This document shows positions 8,869 to 17,507 of a stretch of DNA of 64,000 bases, one piece after another. The DNA comes from Anaerosacchariphilus hominis (GTDB lineage: Bacteria > Bacillota > Clostridia > Lachnospirales > Lachnospiraceae). The notes under the pieces were generated by a model. That model saw nothing but the letters and a program-made list of their open reading frames with translations. It searched no databases and had not been told where the DNA came from. The stretch lies in assembly GCF_014290175.1 (NCBI RefSeq), contig NZ_JACOOR010000004.1, positions 310,001 through 374,000 of the forward strand, written 5' to 3'. How positions within the stretch are numbered: the stretch's first letter is position 1; each line of letters begins with the position of its first letter. Both the position numbers and the translations under genes were made by a program.

Positions 8869-9689
8869 GGAGTATCCTCCTTTTTCAGCTCCTGAAGCAT
8901 CAACAGATAGTTCTGGTAATCGTGACGGAGCTTGGCGGTCTCCTGCTGGGTCTGCATCAGTTCCTCATAGTGATACTTTTCTCTCTGGTAAAGACGTTTC
9001 TGCAGACGTAAGGCTTCCTCCAGGCGACTCTGTTCCGCCGCTTCTTCCAACAGAAAGAACATTCCGGCGTCTGCCAGCATGCTGAGGAGAATGCCAAGAA
9101 GTACGGAAACCCGGATCTGTTCTATGGCATTTAGGTAAATCCGGATATAGTCGGTGAGCAGCAGGCCCTGGCCCAGAGGAAGGAGCAGACAGATCCATTG
9201 CAGTCTAGAATGGGTCCATTTCCACTGACGGCTTTCAAAGAGCTTCCACAGGTCATAATTGAAAACGCAGACCAACAGAGCCAGCGGAATCATAATCAGA
9301 GTTCCCAGAGCAATGATGGGAGAATCTATCGGCACAGGTTCCCCGGGCTGAATCACGGTATAAAGAAGCCGCATGGTGAAAAACTCCAAAAGACTTAAGG
9401 TAGCCAGCTGAAGCAATGCTGCCAGAAGCTTTTTCGGTAGAGAAGAGCCGAAAAAGAAACAGAGATAAAAGCCGAGGACAAGAAGCTGAAAAAGTGCCGG
9501 AAGGGTGGGATTATAATCGGCCTGATATACGGGCAGAAGTTTAAAGCAGCAGAATGCCACCCAGCAGGCGATGGTTCCCAGAAAGGTTACCTTCCTGGAA
9601 AACCGCCGTCCCAGACAGCCGGAGAAATACAACATGAGAAGAATGAAATCATAAAGGTATGCGGAAGTACTCAGAATCAAATTGGACAT
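8865..9689 (-). CDS. Membrane sensor ending in a phosphoacceptor His motif (ATPase-less kinase half)
   Basis: About six membrane helices over residues 8-215 resemble an AgrC-like sensor domain. A coiled coil follows (about 217-250). The protein then ends 18 residues after an intact phosphoacceptor motif, LRHDYQNYLLMLQEL, with His256. There is no second dimerisation helix and no ATPase domain. The ORF ends in a TGA that overlaps the ATG of the GHKL protein, with AAAGGAGG placed to start it. The frame is clean, and because the partner has its own membrane helices, a simple frameshift does not explain the split. Signal sensed is unknown. Confidence 0.8.
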   Translation of the reverse strand: MSNLILSTSAYLYDFILLMLYFSGCLGRRFSRKVTFLGTIACWVAFCCFKLLPVYQADYNPTLPALFQLLVLGFYLCFFFGSSLPKKLLAALLQLATLSLLEFFTMRLLYTVIQPGEPVPIDSPIIALGTLIMIPLALLVCVFNYDLWKLFESRQWKWTHSRLQWICLLLPLGQGLLLTDYIRIYLNAIEQIRVSVLLGILLSMLADAGMFFLLEEAAEQSRLEEALRLQKRLYQREKYHYEELMQTQQETAKLRHDYQNYLLMLQELKKEDTP

Positions 9690-9694
9690 GGTCG

Positions 9695-10429
9695 TCAGAT
9701 CCTTTCCGCCGCGTACGCGAAATAACGTTTCCGGGTCTCTTCATTTCTTGCCCGGCTGATGGGGATTCTGCGAACATCCGATTCGGAAGACCCGGAGCGT
9801 TCCATGGGATCCGAAAGCAGAATCTCTTTTCCCTGCAGTTCAGAGATGTATTCCATATTTACGATATAGCTCTTATGACAGTTCACAAAGCGGTCGTCCA
9901 GCTGTTCCATCATGGAAGTCAGGCGTTCGTTGCAGAAATACTCCCGGGACTTCAGTACCACGCGGGTCTTGTGCAGGCTGCTCTCCAGATACCAGATATC
10001 CCGGAAGGGAACGGCCAGGGTACTGCCCTGCCGGTGAATCAGAAGACGGCCGCTGTCCTTGCGCTCATCCCAGATCTTCTGTAGGTTCTTTTCCAGTTGC
10101 TCAGGCACGATGGGCTTCTTCAGGAATCCGCTGAGGTTGGTCCGGTTCAGGAAGATATCTTCCATATAGTTCATGCCATAGGCGGTCATATAAATGACCT
10201 TGGTGTAAGGGCTGGCCTCGTAAAGTCTGGCCGCATAGTCCAGTCCGTTTTCCTTCCGGTTCCAGTCGATGTCCATGAGAACTGCGTCGTAGGTTTGATC
10301 CTGCAGAGTATGGAGAAAGATTTCCGGGTCGGAATAACAGTACACGGTTCGGACAAGGGTAAACCGGGACAGCATTTTCTTCAATTGTTTCAGAATCTCT
10401 TCCTGATCGTCGCAAACAGCTATCTGCAT
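9695..10429 (-). CDS. LytTR-family response regulator
   Basis: Residues 1-120 form a receiver domain: acidic pair Asp7-Asp8 (VCDDQ), phosphoacceptor Asp53 (VLMDID), Thr82 and the conserved Lys-Pro at 105-106 (FLKKP). Residues about 130-235 form a LytTR DNA-binding domain (IWYLESSLHKTRVVLKSREY, LDDRFVNCHKSYIVNMEYI, IPISRAR). It should be a transcription factor activated by the kinase pair encoded just downstream. The start MQIAVCDDQ at 10429 has GGAGG upstream and overlaps the end of the NUDIX gene by 10 bases. The target promoters are not visible here. Confidence 0.93.
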   Translation of the reverse strand: MQIAVCDDQEEILKQLKKMLSRFTLVRTVYCYSDPEIFLHTLQDQTYDAVLMDIDWNRKENGLDYAARLYEASPYTKVIYMTAYGMNYMEDIFLNRTNLSGFLKKPIVPEQLEKNLQKIWDERKDSGRLLIHRQGSTLAVPFRDIWYLESSLHKTRVVLKSREYFCNERLTSMMEQLDDRFVNCHKSYIVNMEYISELQGKEILLSDPMERSGSSESDVRRIPISRARNEETRKRYFAYAAERI

Positions 10430-10929
10430 TCCAGATATTTCCTCCAATCCAGTGGTTTTCCATCCAGCACGCACTCTTCCAGCGTGTCGCCGTCATAGCC
10501 CAGCTTCAGAGAAAAGAAAGGCTGGTTCTCTTTCAGAAGCCGGAAAAAGACCTTATCCCCGATCCAGAGCTCCAGATCGTCGATTTTGTCCATGGGCACC
10601 CATTCCAGTACGCCCTCCGGGCAGTTGTAGTCCAACTCGCCCTCCCAGCCGGTGGCGGTGTAAAGGCACATATACTGGGTCTCTACACCCTTCAGGGCAA
10701 AGGTCACCAGGCCCCGGAAACGGTAATCCGTGAGGGTAAGCGCAGTCTCCTCCCGTACCTCGCGGAGCAGACAGTCCTCCGGGCTTTCATAGGGAAGGGC
10801 GTGTCCGCCCACCCCGATCCATTTATCCTGGTTGACATCGTGCTTCTTTTTGACGCGGTGCATCATCAGAAGACAGTTGTCCTGTTCCAGATAACAAAGT
10901 GTAGTTAAAGTTCCGACTAATTGATCCAT
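10420..10929 (-). CDS. NUDIX hydrolase (MutT-like, 8-oxo-dGTP diphosphatase type)
   Basis: The 169-residue protein starts MDQLVGTLTTLCYLEQDNCLLMMHR and carries a NUDIX box running from GGHALPYESPEDCLLREVREE, with the metal-binding REVREE glutamates. It hydrolyses a nucleoside diphosphate linked to another group; the clostridial relatives are annotated as 8-oxo-dGTP diphosphatases, but the substrate is unproven. The start has GGGAG 6 bases upstream. It is the first gene of the two-component operon and its stop overlaps the response-regulator start, which couples their translation. Confidence 0.9.
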   Translation of the reverse strand: MDQLVGTLTTLCYLEQDNCLLMMHRVKKKHDVNQDKWIGVGGHALPYESPEDCLLREVREETALTLTDYRFRGLVTFALKGVETQYMCLYTATGWEGELDYNCPEGVLEWVPMDKIDDLELWIGDKVFFRLLKENQPFFSLKLGYDGDTLEECVLDGKPLDWRKYLECR

Positions 10930-10961
10930 AAAAAACTCCCTGTGCAAAAATTTGTTTCATA

Positions 10962-10970
10962 ATTATAGCA
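10962..10970 (-). promoter_or_regulatory. Extended -10 promoter of the NUDIX/two-component operon
   Basis: The minus strand reads TGCTATAAT, an extended -10 element, with no convincing -35 box 16-18 bases upstream. Transcription would start near 10955, about 26 bases before the NUDIX ATG. The rest of 10930-11068 is AT-rich and shows nothing else. Confidence 0.55.
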
Positions 10971-11068
10971 CAGTAAATTTCAGGAATCCACCATTTTGCT
11001 TCAAAATTTGCAGCTTTTTACGCTTTTTTAACACTTGCAATGGACATAATGGAGATGTCCGGAAGAAA

Positions 11069-11872
11069 TCAAAGGGAGAACAGCAGGGAACTGAGACTGG
11101 TCATAAGGCCCTGGGGCAAAATGCCGGATGCGGCGTGTACCAGTTTCATGCTGCAGCCGCAGACGGATACCGCCTTTCCTTTTTCCGCGTCAAAGAGGGC
11201 TTTCCGGACTACCTTTTCCGGCTTCTCCAGAAAGAGTTTTTTTACGGAATTCAGGGTAATGCCTCCTGTCTCGAAGAAAGGGGTGTCCACGGGACCCGGG
11301 CAGACGGCAGTAACCGAGATGCCGCGCGCGCGAAGCTCCTCCCTCAGGGCCCGGGACAGGGATAACACATAGGACTTACTGGCTGCATAGACAGCAAAGC
11401 CGGGCTGGGGAAGAAAGGCGGAGCCCGAATCCATCTGGATGATACGGCTTCCCTTCCGGAAATAAGGCAGACATACCATGGTAATGGCGGTCAGGGCTCT
11501 GCAGTTGATATCGAGCATGGAAAGGGCTTCTTCCACCGACTGGTTCTCCAGGCGGCCGGAGTGCCCCAGACCTGCGGAGTTCACCAGAATACGGATAAGG
11601 GGCTTTTCGTTTTTTAGAAGAAGCTCCAGCTCCTGAAAGGCTGTTTCTTCGCCCAGATCCAGGGGCAGAGTGCGGATCTGGGTATCTGTAATGCCGGACT
11701 TCAGGAGTTCATCCTTTAACTCCAGCAGAACCTGTTCCCGCCGGGCGATGACCCAGATCTGGGAAATGGATCGGTATCCGCCGGCTATCTGCCTGACAAA
11801 CTCCCGGCCCATGCCGGAGGAGGCTCCGGTTACGATGGCGATGGAGGTCCTTTTCTTTGCTGCACTTTCCAT
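11069..11872 (-). CDS. Short-chain dehydrogenase/reductase
   Basis: A classical SDR fold covers 267 residues: NAD(P)-binding TGASSGMGREFV near residue 16, the LVNSAGLGHSG motif, the Ser of MDSGSAFLP and the catalytic YAASK pair. The CPGPVDTPFF motif follows. The C-terminal third is hydrophobic and resembles the DltE/YdfG-like SDRs that act on lipids or aldehydes, but the substrate is not predictable. An AAGGA ribosome site precedes the start. It appears to be a single gene between the NUDIX and HAD genes. Confidence 0.92.
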   Translation of the reverse strand: MESAAKKRTSIAIVTGASSGMGREFVRQIAGGYRSISQIWVIARREQVLLELKDELLKSGITDTQIRTLPLDLGEETAFQELELLLKNEKPLIRILVNSAGLGHSGRLENQSVEEALSMLDINCRALTAITMVCLPYFRKGSRIIQMDSGSAFLPQPGFAVYAASKSYVLSLSRALREELRARGISVTAVCPGPVDTPFFETGGITLNSVKKLFLEKPEKVVRKALFDAEKGKAVSVCGCSMKLVHAASGILPQGLMTSLSSLLFSL

Positions 11873-11927
11873 AAGTATCCTTCCTTTCGGCTAAGAAAAG
11901 CTGGTTAAGAGATTCCGACTGAGAAAT

Positions 11928-12752
11928 TCAGGCCAACAGATACCGGTCAATGGCCTCTGCACAGCCGTCATGGTCGCAGTCGCTGACACAGACATCGGCA
12001 CTTTTTCGCACATGCTCCGCCGCATTGCCCATGGCGATGGAAAGGCCGGCGGCGCGAAGAACCGGGAGATCGTTGTCAGCGTCGCCCACGGCGATACTCT
12101 GTTCGGTAGAAAGCCCCAGATGCTCGCAAAGCTTTGCGAGTCCGCTGCCCTTGTCTACGCCTGCTGCAGTCAGCTCCAGGGAGGAGATCTCCGAGTAAGC
12201 CATGGTTACCGGGAACTGCTGCTGTTCTATCCATTTCCGGGTAAGCTCCCTGGCCTCCAGGCTCGGATGATAGAAGTTGAACTTTTCCACCGGGAAGGGA
12301 TAGGCCAGATAATCTTCCAGAATCTGATCCAACGGAGTACAGATCCGCGCAAAGAGAGACTGATAGACGCCCATGCCGTAGTATTCCATCTGATGAAGCT
12401 GTCTGCTCCATACATAGGACTTCTGATCCAGCAGATGCACCATCAGGTCATTCTCCAGAGCATAACGAATAAAGGCTTCGATGAGCTCCGGCTGAATCCG
12501 GCGGGCGCAGATCTCCTTCTGCTCTTTCAAATCATAAACCAGGGCGCCGCTGGAACAGTCCAGATAACGGATGCCGGGAATCTGTGCAAGGTAGTCGGCC
12601 AGTTCCGGACGGCAGCGTCCGGTGGACAGGGCGATCTGCTTTCCGGCAGCAGCGGCCCGCTCCAGAGCGGCCCGGTTTCCCTCGGAAAGCTGTTTTTTGC
12701 TGTTTAACAGAGTACCGTCCATATCCAGGGCGATTAACTGATACTGATTCAT
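11928..12752 (-). CDS. Cof-type HAD-IIB phosphatase
   Basis: The 274-residue protein has the four HAD motifs: ALDMDGTLLNSKK with the nucleophile Asp10, ALSTGRCRPEL, a Lys before GLAKLCEHLGL, and AVGDADNDLPVLRAAGLSIAMGNA. The cap is of the C2 (Cof) type. Such enzymes dephosphorylate sugar phosphates or cofactor phosphates such as FMN or pyridoxal phosphate; which one cannot be told. It lies directly downstream of ygiQ in the same direction, 15 bases away. Confidence 0.92.
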   Translation of the reverse strand: MNQYQLIALDMDGTLLNSKKQLSEGNRAALERAAAAGKQIALSTGRCRPELADYLAQIPGIRYLDCSSGALVYDLKEQKEICARRIQPELIEAFIRYALENDLMVHLLDQKSYVWSRQLHQMEYYGMGVYQSLFARICTPLDQILEDYLAYPFPVEKFNFYHPSLEARELTRKWIEQQQFPVTMAYSEISSLELTAAGVDKGSGLAKLCEHLGLSTEQSIAVGDADNDLPVLRAAGLSIAMGNAAEHVRKSADVCVSDCDHDGCAEAIDRYLLA

Positions 12753-12767
12753 AGCTGTGATGTTCTC

Positions 12768-14711
12768 CTATTTCTTCTTGTGTACATTTCGTATGGTTTT
12801 CTTTTTGGGACGCTGAGCCTGCGGTTTTTGCAAAACAAAGGGATCCGATTTCCGTTTTCCGGTGGGCTTTCTGATCCGCGTGGCGTCAGGGCGTTCTTCC
12901 GCAGGTCTGCTGCCCTTGGGACGCAGCAGACATTTGGGGCCATAGCCGATGAGATCTCTTCGCCCGGCCTTTTCCAGGGCTTCCCGCACCAGGGCTTCGT
13001 TTTTGGGATCCCGGTACTGGATCAGGGCCCGCTGCATGGCCTTTTCATGGGGATTCTTCGGCACGTAGACCGGCTCCATGGTCCGGGGATCCAGCCCGGT
13101 ATAGTACATGCAGGTGGAAATGGTGGAAGGAGTGGGATAAAAGTCCTGGACCTGTTCGGGCATATATCCCAGATCCCTGCAGTATTCTGCCAGCTCGATG
13201 GCTTCTTTCAGAGTGGAACCCGGATGGGAGGACATGAGATACGGTACCAGATACTGCTTTTTCTGCAGGGTTTCATTCATTTTTTTATAGCGGCGGCAGA
13301 ACTCTTCATAGACACCGCGGTTTGGCTTTCCCATCCGGGAGAGTACCGCGTCCGATACATGTTCAGGGGCCACTTTAAGCTGACCGCTCACATGGTATTC
13401 ACAGAGCTCTTTCAAAAAGGTCTGATTCGGATCCGCCAGCACGTAATCGAAGCGGATACCGGAACGGATGAATACCTTCTTGACGCCGGGAACCGACCGG
13501 AGTTTCCGGAGCAGGGAAATATAGTCGCTATGATCCGCTTTCAGATTCGGACAGGGCTTCGGGAACAGGCACTGCCGCTCCGGGCAGGCACCAGCCTTCA
13601 GTTGCTTATCGCAGGCGGGACGCCGGAAGTCCGCAGTGGGGCCTCCCACATCGTGGATATAGCCTTTGAAATCCGGATCTTCTGTCATGAGATGAGCTTC
13701 CCGGAGCAGGGATTCATGGCTGCGGGACTGAATGATCCGCCCCTGGTGGAAGGTCAGGGCGCAGAAAGAGCAGGCGCCGAAACAGCCACGGCAGCTGGCC
13801 AGGCTGAACTTGATTTCCGAAAAAGCAGGAACCTCTCCCCGGGTCAGACAGCTGGGGTGAACGGCCCGCTGATAAGGCAGGTCGTAGATCTCGTCCATTT
13901 CCTCCCGGGTCAGAGGCCGGGCCGGAGGATTCTGAACTACGTACAGATGTTCGGAATACTGCTCGGCCAGACGTTTTCCGCGGATGGGGTCCGTATTCTT
14001 GTGCTGGATGCCAAAGCTCTTGGCATAGAGAGTCTTATCGGCTTTCATGCTCTCATAATCCGGAAGGAAGATGGCGTCGTAGATATCCTCTTTCCGGGAA
14101 GTCCGGAAGACAGTTCCGTTGATGAAGGTCAGATCATGGATGGAGATACCGGAGGCCAGGGCGTCAGCGATTTCCACGATGGACCGCTCCCCCATTCCGT
14201 ATGAAATGAGATCCGCGCCGCTGTCCAGAAGAAGGCTCCGCTTAAAGCCGTCCGCCCAGTAGTCATAGTGGGCCATCCGGCGCAGACTGGCCTCGATGCC
14301 ACCCAGAATAATGGGTACATGCTTATAGGCGTGACGGATCAGATTGCTGTAGACCATATCCGCCCGATCGGGCCGCCGTCCCATGACTCCGCCCGGGGTA
14401 AAGGCGTCGGTCCTTCTGCGCTTTCTGGATACGGAGTAATGGTTTACCATGGAGTCCATATTTCCCGAAGATACCAGAAAGGCCAGTCTGGGTTCGCCGT
14501 ACACCCGGATGCTGTCCGGATTCTTCCAGTCCGGCTGAGACAGAATGGCCACGCTGTAGCCATGGCTTTCCAGAACGCGGCTGATGATGGCCGGGCCGAA
14601 GGAAGGGTGATCCACATAGGCGTCTCCGATGACATAGACAAAGTCCGGCTGTTCGATTCCCCGTTCGATTAATTCTTCTTTGGTTGCGGGCAAAAATCCC
14701 TGCTGCTTCAT
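12768..14711 (-). CDS. YgiQ-family radical SAM protein
   Basis: This large radical SAM protein (647 residues) belongs to the YgiQ/UPF0313 family. It starts MKQQGFLPATKEELIERGI with AGGAG upstream; the alternative start at 14744 lacks a site. The N-terminal half resembles a cobalamin-binding-like domain (QPDFVYVIGDAYVDHPSFG). The iron-sulfur motif is CFGACSFCAL. Family signatures PTADFRRPACDKQ and YYTGLDPRTMEPVYVPK are present. The C terminus is Lys/Arg-rich. The reaction is unknown in all members. It probably shares a transcript with the HAD genes around it. Confidence 0.94.
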   Translation of the reverse strand: MKQQGFLPATKEELIERGIEQPDFVYVIGDAYVDHPSFGPAIISRVLESHGYSVAILSQPDWKNPDSIRVYGEPRLAFLVSSGNMDSMVNHYSVSRKRRRTDAFTPGGVMGRRPDRADMVYSNLIRHAYKHVPIILGGIEASLRRMAHYDYWADGFKRSLLLDSGADLISYGMGERSIVEIADALASGISIHDLTFINGTVFRTSRKEDIYDAIFLPDYESMKADKTLYAKSFGIQHKNTDPIRGKRLAEQYSEHLYVVQNPPARPLTREEMDEIYDLPYQRAVHPSCLTRGEVPAFSEIKFSLASCRGCFGACSFCALTFHQGRIIQSRSHESLLREAHLMTEDPDFKGYIHDVGGPTADFRRPACDKQLKAGACPERQCLFPKPCPNLKADHSDYISLLRKLRSVPGVKKVFIRSGIRFDYVLADPNQTFLKELCEYHVSGQLKVAPEHVSDAVLSRMGKPNRGVYEEFCRRYKKMNETLQKKQYLVPYLMSSHPGSTLKEAIELAEYCRDLGYMPEQVQDFYPTPSTISTCMYYTGLDPRTMEPVYVPKNPHEKAMQRALIQYRDPKNEALVREALEKAGRRDLIGYGPKCLLRPKGSRPAEERPDATRIRKPTGKRKSDPFVLQKPQAQRPKKKTIRNVHKKK

Positions 14712-14721
14712 AAAGGTACTC

Positions 14722-15396
14722 CTATTCCTGTACCAGGCTCTCATACATTCCGTTCAATACCTGGTAAAAATCCTGTATATAATAATCGGCCATGCGCCGA
14801 TTCTCTTCCTGTCGCTCTTTCGCGTAGGCATCGTAAATGGCGCAGACCCTCATGCCTGCGCTTTTTCCGGCCCGGATGCCGGCGGGCGTATCCTCGAACA
14901 CCAGACAGCGTTCCGGCTTTACGCCGAGGGTTTCTGCCACCTTCAGATAAATATCCGGCGCAGGCTTTCCGGCGCCTGCCTCGCAGGAGGTCATGAGGCA
15001 CTGGAAATAAGGATCTATCCGAAGTCCCGCGATGACGGCGTTTAAAAGCTCCCGGCCGTTGCTGGTGGCGATGCCGGAGCGAATGCCATGTTCCTTCAGA
15101 TATTGCAGAAATTCCAAGGCTCCCGGCTTTAAGGGAACCTCATGGGCGTACTTTTCCTTTGACATGGCGATCCATTCAGCCTTTATGACATCCAGGCTAT
15201 CCGGCAGAGAGAACCTCTCTTTAAAGTAGACGGCTGTCTCCGAGAAACTCATGCCCTCGATCTCCTGCTGGAGTCCGACCGGAACTAAAAGGCCGTGCCG
15301 TCCCAGATATTCCCGGTCAATGGCCCCCCACATCCACATGGAATCCACCAGGGTTCCGTCCAGATCAAAAAGGACCGCGTCTATTCCTTTCAGCAT
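14722..15396 (-). CDS. HAD-IA hydrolase, beta-phosphoglucomutase-like
   Basis: The 224-residue protein has LFDLDGTLVDSMWMW (nucleophile Asp and acid/base Asp), ATSNGRELLNAV, a Lys in AGAGKPAPDIYLK and CLVFEDTPAGIRAGKSAGM. The cap type and signature match the phosphoglucomutase-like or sugar-phosphatase branch. The substrate is unknown. AAGGAGG precedes the start, which lies inside the end of the upstream rsuA-type gene (7-base overlap), so the two are coupled. Confidence 0.92.
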   Translation of the reverse strand: MLKGIDAVLFDLDGTLVDSMWMWGAIDREYLGRHGLLVPVGLQQEIEGMSFSETAVYFKERFSLPDSLDVIKAEWIAMSKEKYAHEVPLKPGALEFLQYLKEHGIRSGIATSNGRELLNAVIAGLRIDPYFQCLMTSCEAGAGKPAPDIYLKVAETLGVKPERCLVFEDTPAGIRAGKSAGMRVCAIYDAYAKERQEENRRMADYYIQDFYQVLNGMYESLVQE

Positions 15397-16103
15397 CCCG
15401 TATCCTCCTTTAGTTTCTGAAGCTCCTCTTCAGTCAGTTTCCGGCAGTCTCCCGGGGTCAGAGCCTCGTCCAGAATTAAACTTCCCATGGAAAGCCGTTT
15501 CAGATAGACCACCTGGCAGTCGATGGCCTCAAACATCCGTTTTACCTGATGATAGCGGCCCTCCCGGATGGTGACCTGTATCTCAGACTCCGGGCCGGAG
15601 CTTAAAATGTGAAGAGCCGCCGGAAGGGTCTCTTTTTCATCGCCGATGTCCAGTCCCCGGGCGAACTGCTCCACATGGGCTTCGGTGACCTTACCGAGGA
15701 TGCGGGCATAATAGACCTTGTCCACATGGCGCCTGGGGGAAAGCAGGTAATGAGCCAGCTTTCCGTCGTTAGTCAAAAGCAACAAGCCTTCCGTATCCCG
15801 ATCCAGGCGTCCAACGGGAAACAGATCCTTTCTTGCCTCCTCCGGCAGATAGTCTATCACCGTAGGAAGTGCCCGATCCTCTGTGGCGGAGACGCATCCC
15901 GCAGGTTTGTGAAGCATCCAGTACTCCACAGTGCACAGGGAAAGCTTCTGTCCGTTCACAGCGACCTGGTCGGTCTCCATTACTTTTTGCTCCGGTCGGA
16001 GAGCCTTGGTGCCATTGTGGGTTACAAGTCCGGCTTTTATGATTTTTTTTACTTCGGTGCGGGTGCCGTATCCGGCTTCGCACAGGTATTTATCCAGACG
16101 CAC
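15390..16103 (-). CDS. RsuA-family rRNA pseudouridine synthase
   Basis: An S4 domain at the N terminus (RLDKYLCEAGYGTRTEVKKIIKAGLVTHNG) is followed by the RsuA/RluB/RluE catalytic domain with FPVGRLDRDTEGLLLLTNDGKLAH, whose Asp is the nucleophile, and EGRYHQVKRMFEAI. It converts a uridine of ribosomal RNA, probably 16S U516, to pseudouridine. Translation starts at a GTG with GGAGGTGG 6 bases upstream. It lies 1 base after rsmF, another rRNA-modifying enzyme, so ribosome maturation genes cluster here. Confidence 0.92.
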   Translation of the reverse strand: MRLDKYLCEAGYGTRTEVKKIIKAGLVTHNGTKALRPEQKVMETDQVAVNGQKLSLCTVEYWMLHKPAGCVSATEDRALPTVIDYLPEEARKDLFPVGRLDRDTEGLLLLTNDGKLAHYLLSPRRHVDKVYYARILGKVTEAHVEQFARGLDIGDEKETLPAALHILSSGPESEIQVTIREGRYHQVKRMFEAIDCQVVYLKRLSMGSLILDEALTPGDCRKLTEEELQKLKEDTGC

Positions 16104-16104
16104 G

Positions 16105-17496
16105 CTACCACCTCCAGCCGGGATAATATTTGTTCTTCAGGGTTCCGCCCGCAAGCTTTCCCCAGCCTAAGGGGAAGCCGTCCAGGCAGACCAGGCACCA
16201 GCCCTTTTCCTTGGCGGAAATCCGGTCTTCCACGTCCAGGGTCTCGCCTTTCAGATAGCGGAGTACCCGTTCATCGGAAACGGTCAGATCCACTGTGCGG
16301 GTAAAGTCCTCCCGGCGGAGAAACATGGCCAGAGCCTGGCTGGGCTCAAAGCGTTTCTGCTTCACCTCGCCCAGATAAAGCCCGGTTCTTAAAAAGCGAA
16401 GCCCCCGGATATTCTGATTCAGCAGGGGATCCGGCAGCAGGTACAGCCGTCCGTCGTAGAGGCGGAACCGGGCCGGATCCCAGGAAAGCTTCAGATCCTT
16501 TGCGAAGGCAAGCCATTCCTCGGGAAGCTTCAAAGCTTTGGAAGCTCTGGTTCCGGAGACGGAAGTTTTTCCGTCTCCAGTTCCCCGGTTTTCAGCACTT
16601 CCTTTCTGAAGAAGCGCAACGAAATGACCTTCTCCGTGAATGTGATGGGGATAGAGCCGTCCCGCCTCGGCGCAGCCCTGCTTTCCGGGTTGGAAGCCAA
16701 GCTTCGCTGCGGGAACAGGCAAAGGAAGAGGAAGAAGCCGGAAGCCGCCCTCCAGTCCCTTCAGATAGTTCAGAGTCTCCTCATTTTCCTGAGGGGAAAA
16801 GGTACAGGTGGAATAAACCAGAAGCCCGCCGGGCTTCAGAAGCTTTGCCGCCCAGGTGACAATCTCTTTCTGGATAGTCGCGTAATAGGAAGGGCCATGC
16901 TCCTCCCAGTCTTTTACCATGACAGGCTCTTTTCGGAACATACCCTCGCCGGAGCAGGGGGCGTCGATGAGAATCTTGTCGAACCAGCCCTCAAAATACC
17001 GGCAGAGCCGTTCGGGCGTCTCGCTGGTTACCAGAATATTTCCGGCGCCGAAGAGCTCCAGGTTCTTTAACAGAGCCTTGGCTCTGGAATTGCTGATATC
17101 GTTGGCTACCAGAACGCCTGTTCCATGAAGTCTGGCAGCCAGCTCCGTAGCTTTGCCGCCGGGAGCGGCACAGAGATCCAGTACCCGGTCGCCCTCTTCG
17201 ATGGGCAGACAGGCTGCCGGAGTCATGGCGCTGGGCTCCTGCAGATAGTAAAGTCCGGCTGCGTAGTAGGGATGGCGGGAGGCCCGCTCCTCACCTTCCA
17301 GATAAAAACCGTTTCCGGTCCAGGGAACCGGTTCCATGGAAAAAGCCGAAAGCTCCCGAAAAGCTTTCGGACTGATTTTCGTCGTATTGACCCGCAGGCC
17401 GCGATAGCCCGGGGCGTCATAAGTATTCAGCCAGGCATCATACTCTTCGCCCAGTAGTTCTTTCATTTCCCGTAAAAATATCTCCGGTAATCTCAT
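16105..17496 (-). CDS. 16S rRNA cytosine-C5 methyltransferase RsmF-type
   Basis: This NOL1/NOP2/Sun family enzyme methylates a cytosine of 16S rRNA using S-adenosylmethionine. Domain order is an N-terminal RNA-binding part, the methyltransferase core (VLDLCAAPGGKATELAARL, IDAPCSGEGMFRKE with the release Cys, VYSTCTFSPQENEE with the nucleophile Cys) and a C-terminal RsmF-type PUA-like region. Length is 463 residues. The ATG at 17496 is 15 bases from GGAGG; a duplicated ATG at 17507 has ideal spacing but the wrong frame. Confidence 0.92.
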   Translation of the reverse strand: MRLPEIFLREMKELLGEEYDAWLNTYDAPGYRGLRVNTTKISPKAFRELSAFSMEPVPWTGNGFYLEGEERASRHPYYAAGLYYLQEPSAMTPAACLPIEEGDRVLDLCAAPGGKATELAARLHGTGVLVANDISNSRAKALLKNLELFGAGNILVTSETPERLCRYFEGWFDKILIDAPCSGEGMFRKEPVMVKDWEEHGPSYYATIQKEIVTWAAKLLKPGGLLVYSTCTFSPQENEETLNYLKGLEGGFRLLPLPLPVPAAKLGFQPGKQGCAEAGRLYPHHIHGEGHFVALLQKGSAENRGTGDGKTSVSGTRASKALKLPEEWLAFAKDLKLSWDPARFRLYDGRLYLLPDPLLNQNIRGLRFLRTGLYLGEVKQKRFEPSQALAMFLRREDFTRTVDLTVSDERVLRYLKGETLDVEDRISAKEKGWCLVCLDGFPLGWGKLAGGTLKNKYYPGWRW

Positions 17497-17507
17497 GCTA
17501 ATCTCAT
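17494..17507 (-). other. Duplicated start region between alarmone synthetase and rsmF
   Basis: On the minus strand ATGAGATTA occurs twice, 11 bases apart. The first ATG (17505-17507) overlaps the alarmone-synthetase stop as ATGA and encodes only Met-Arg-Leu-Ala-stop; that stop overlaps the second ATG (17494-17496), the true rsmF start, again as ATGA. A tandem duplication that shifted the original coupled start out of frame would produce this. Confidence 0.7.

Noticed and set aside
12780..14204. Plus-strand open frame of 474 codons
   Set aside because: Shadow of the ygiQ gene; no recognisable domain.
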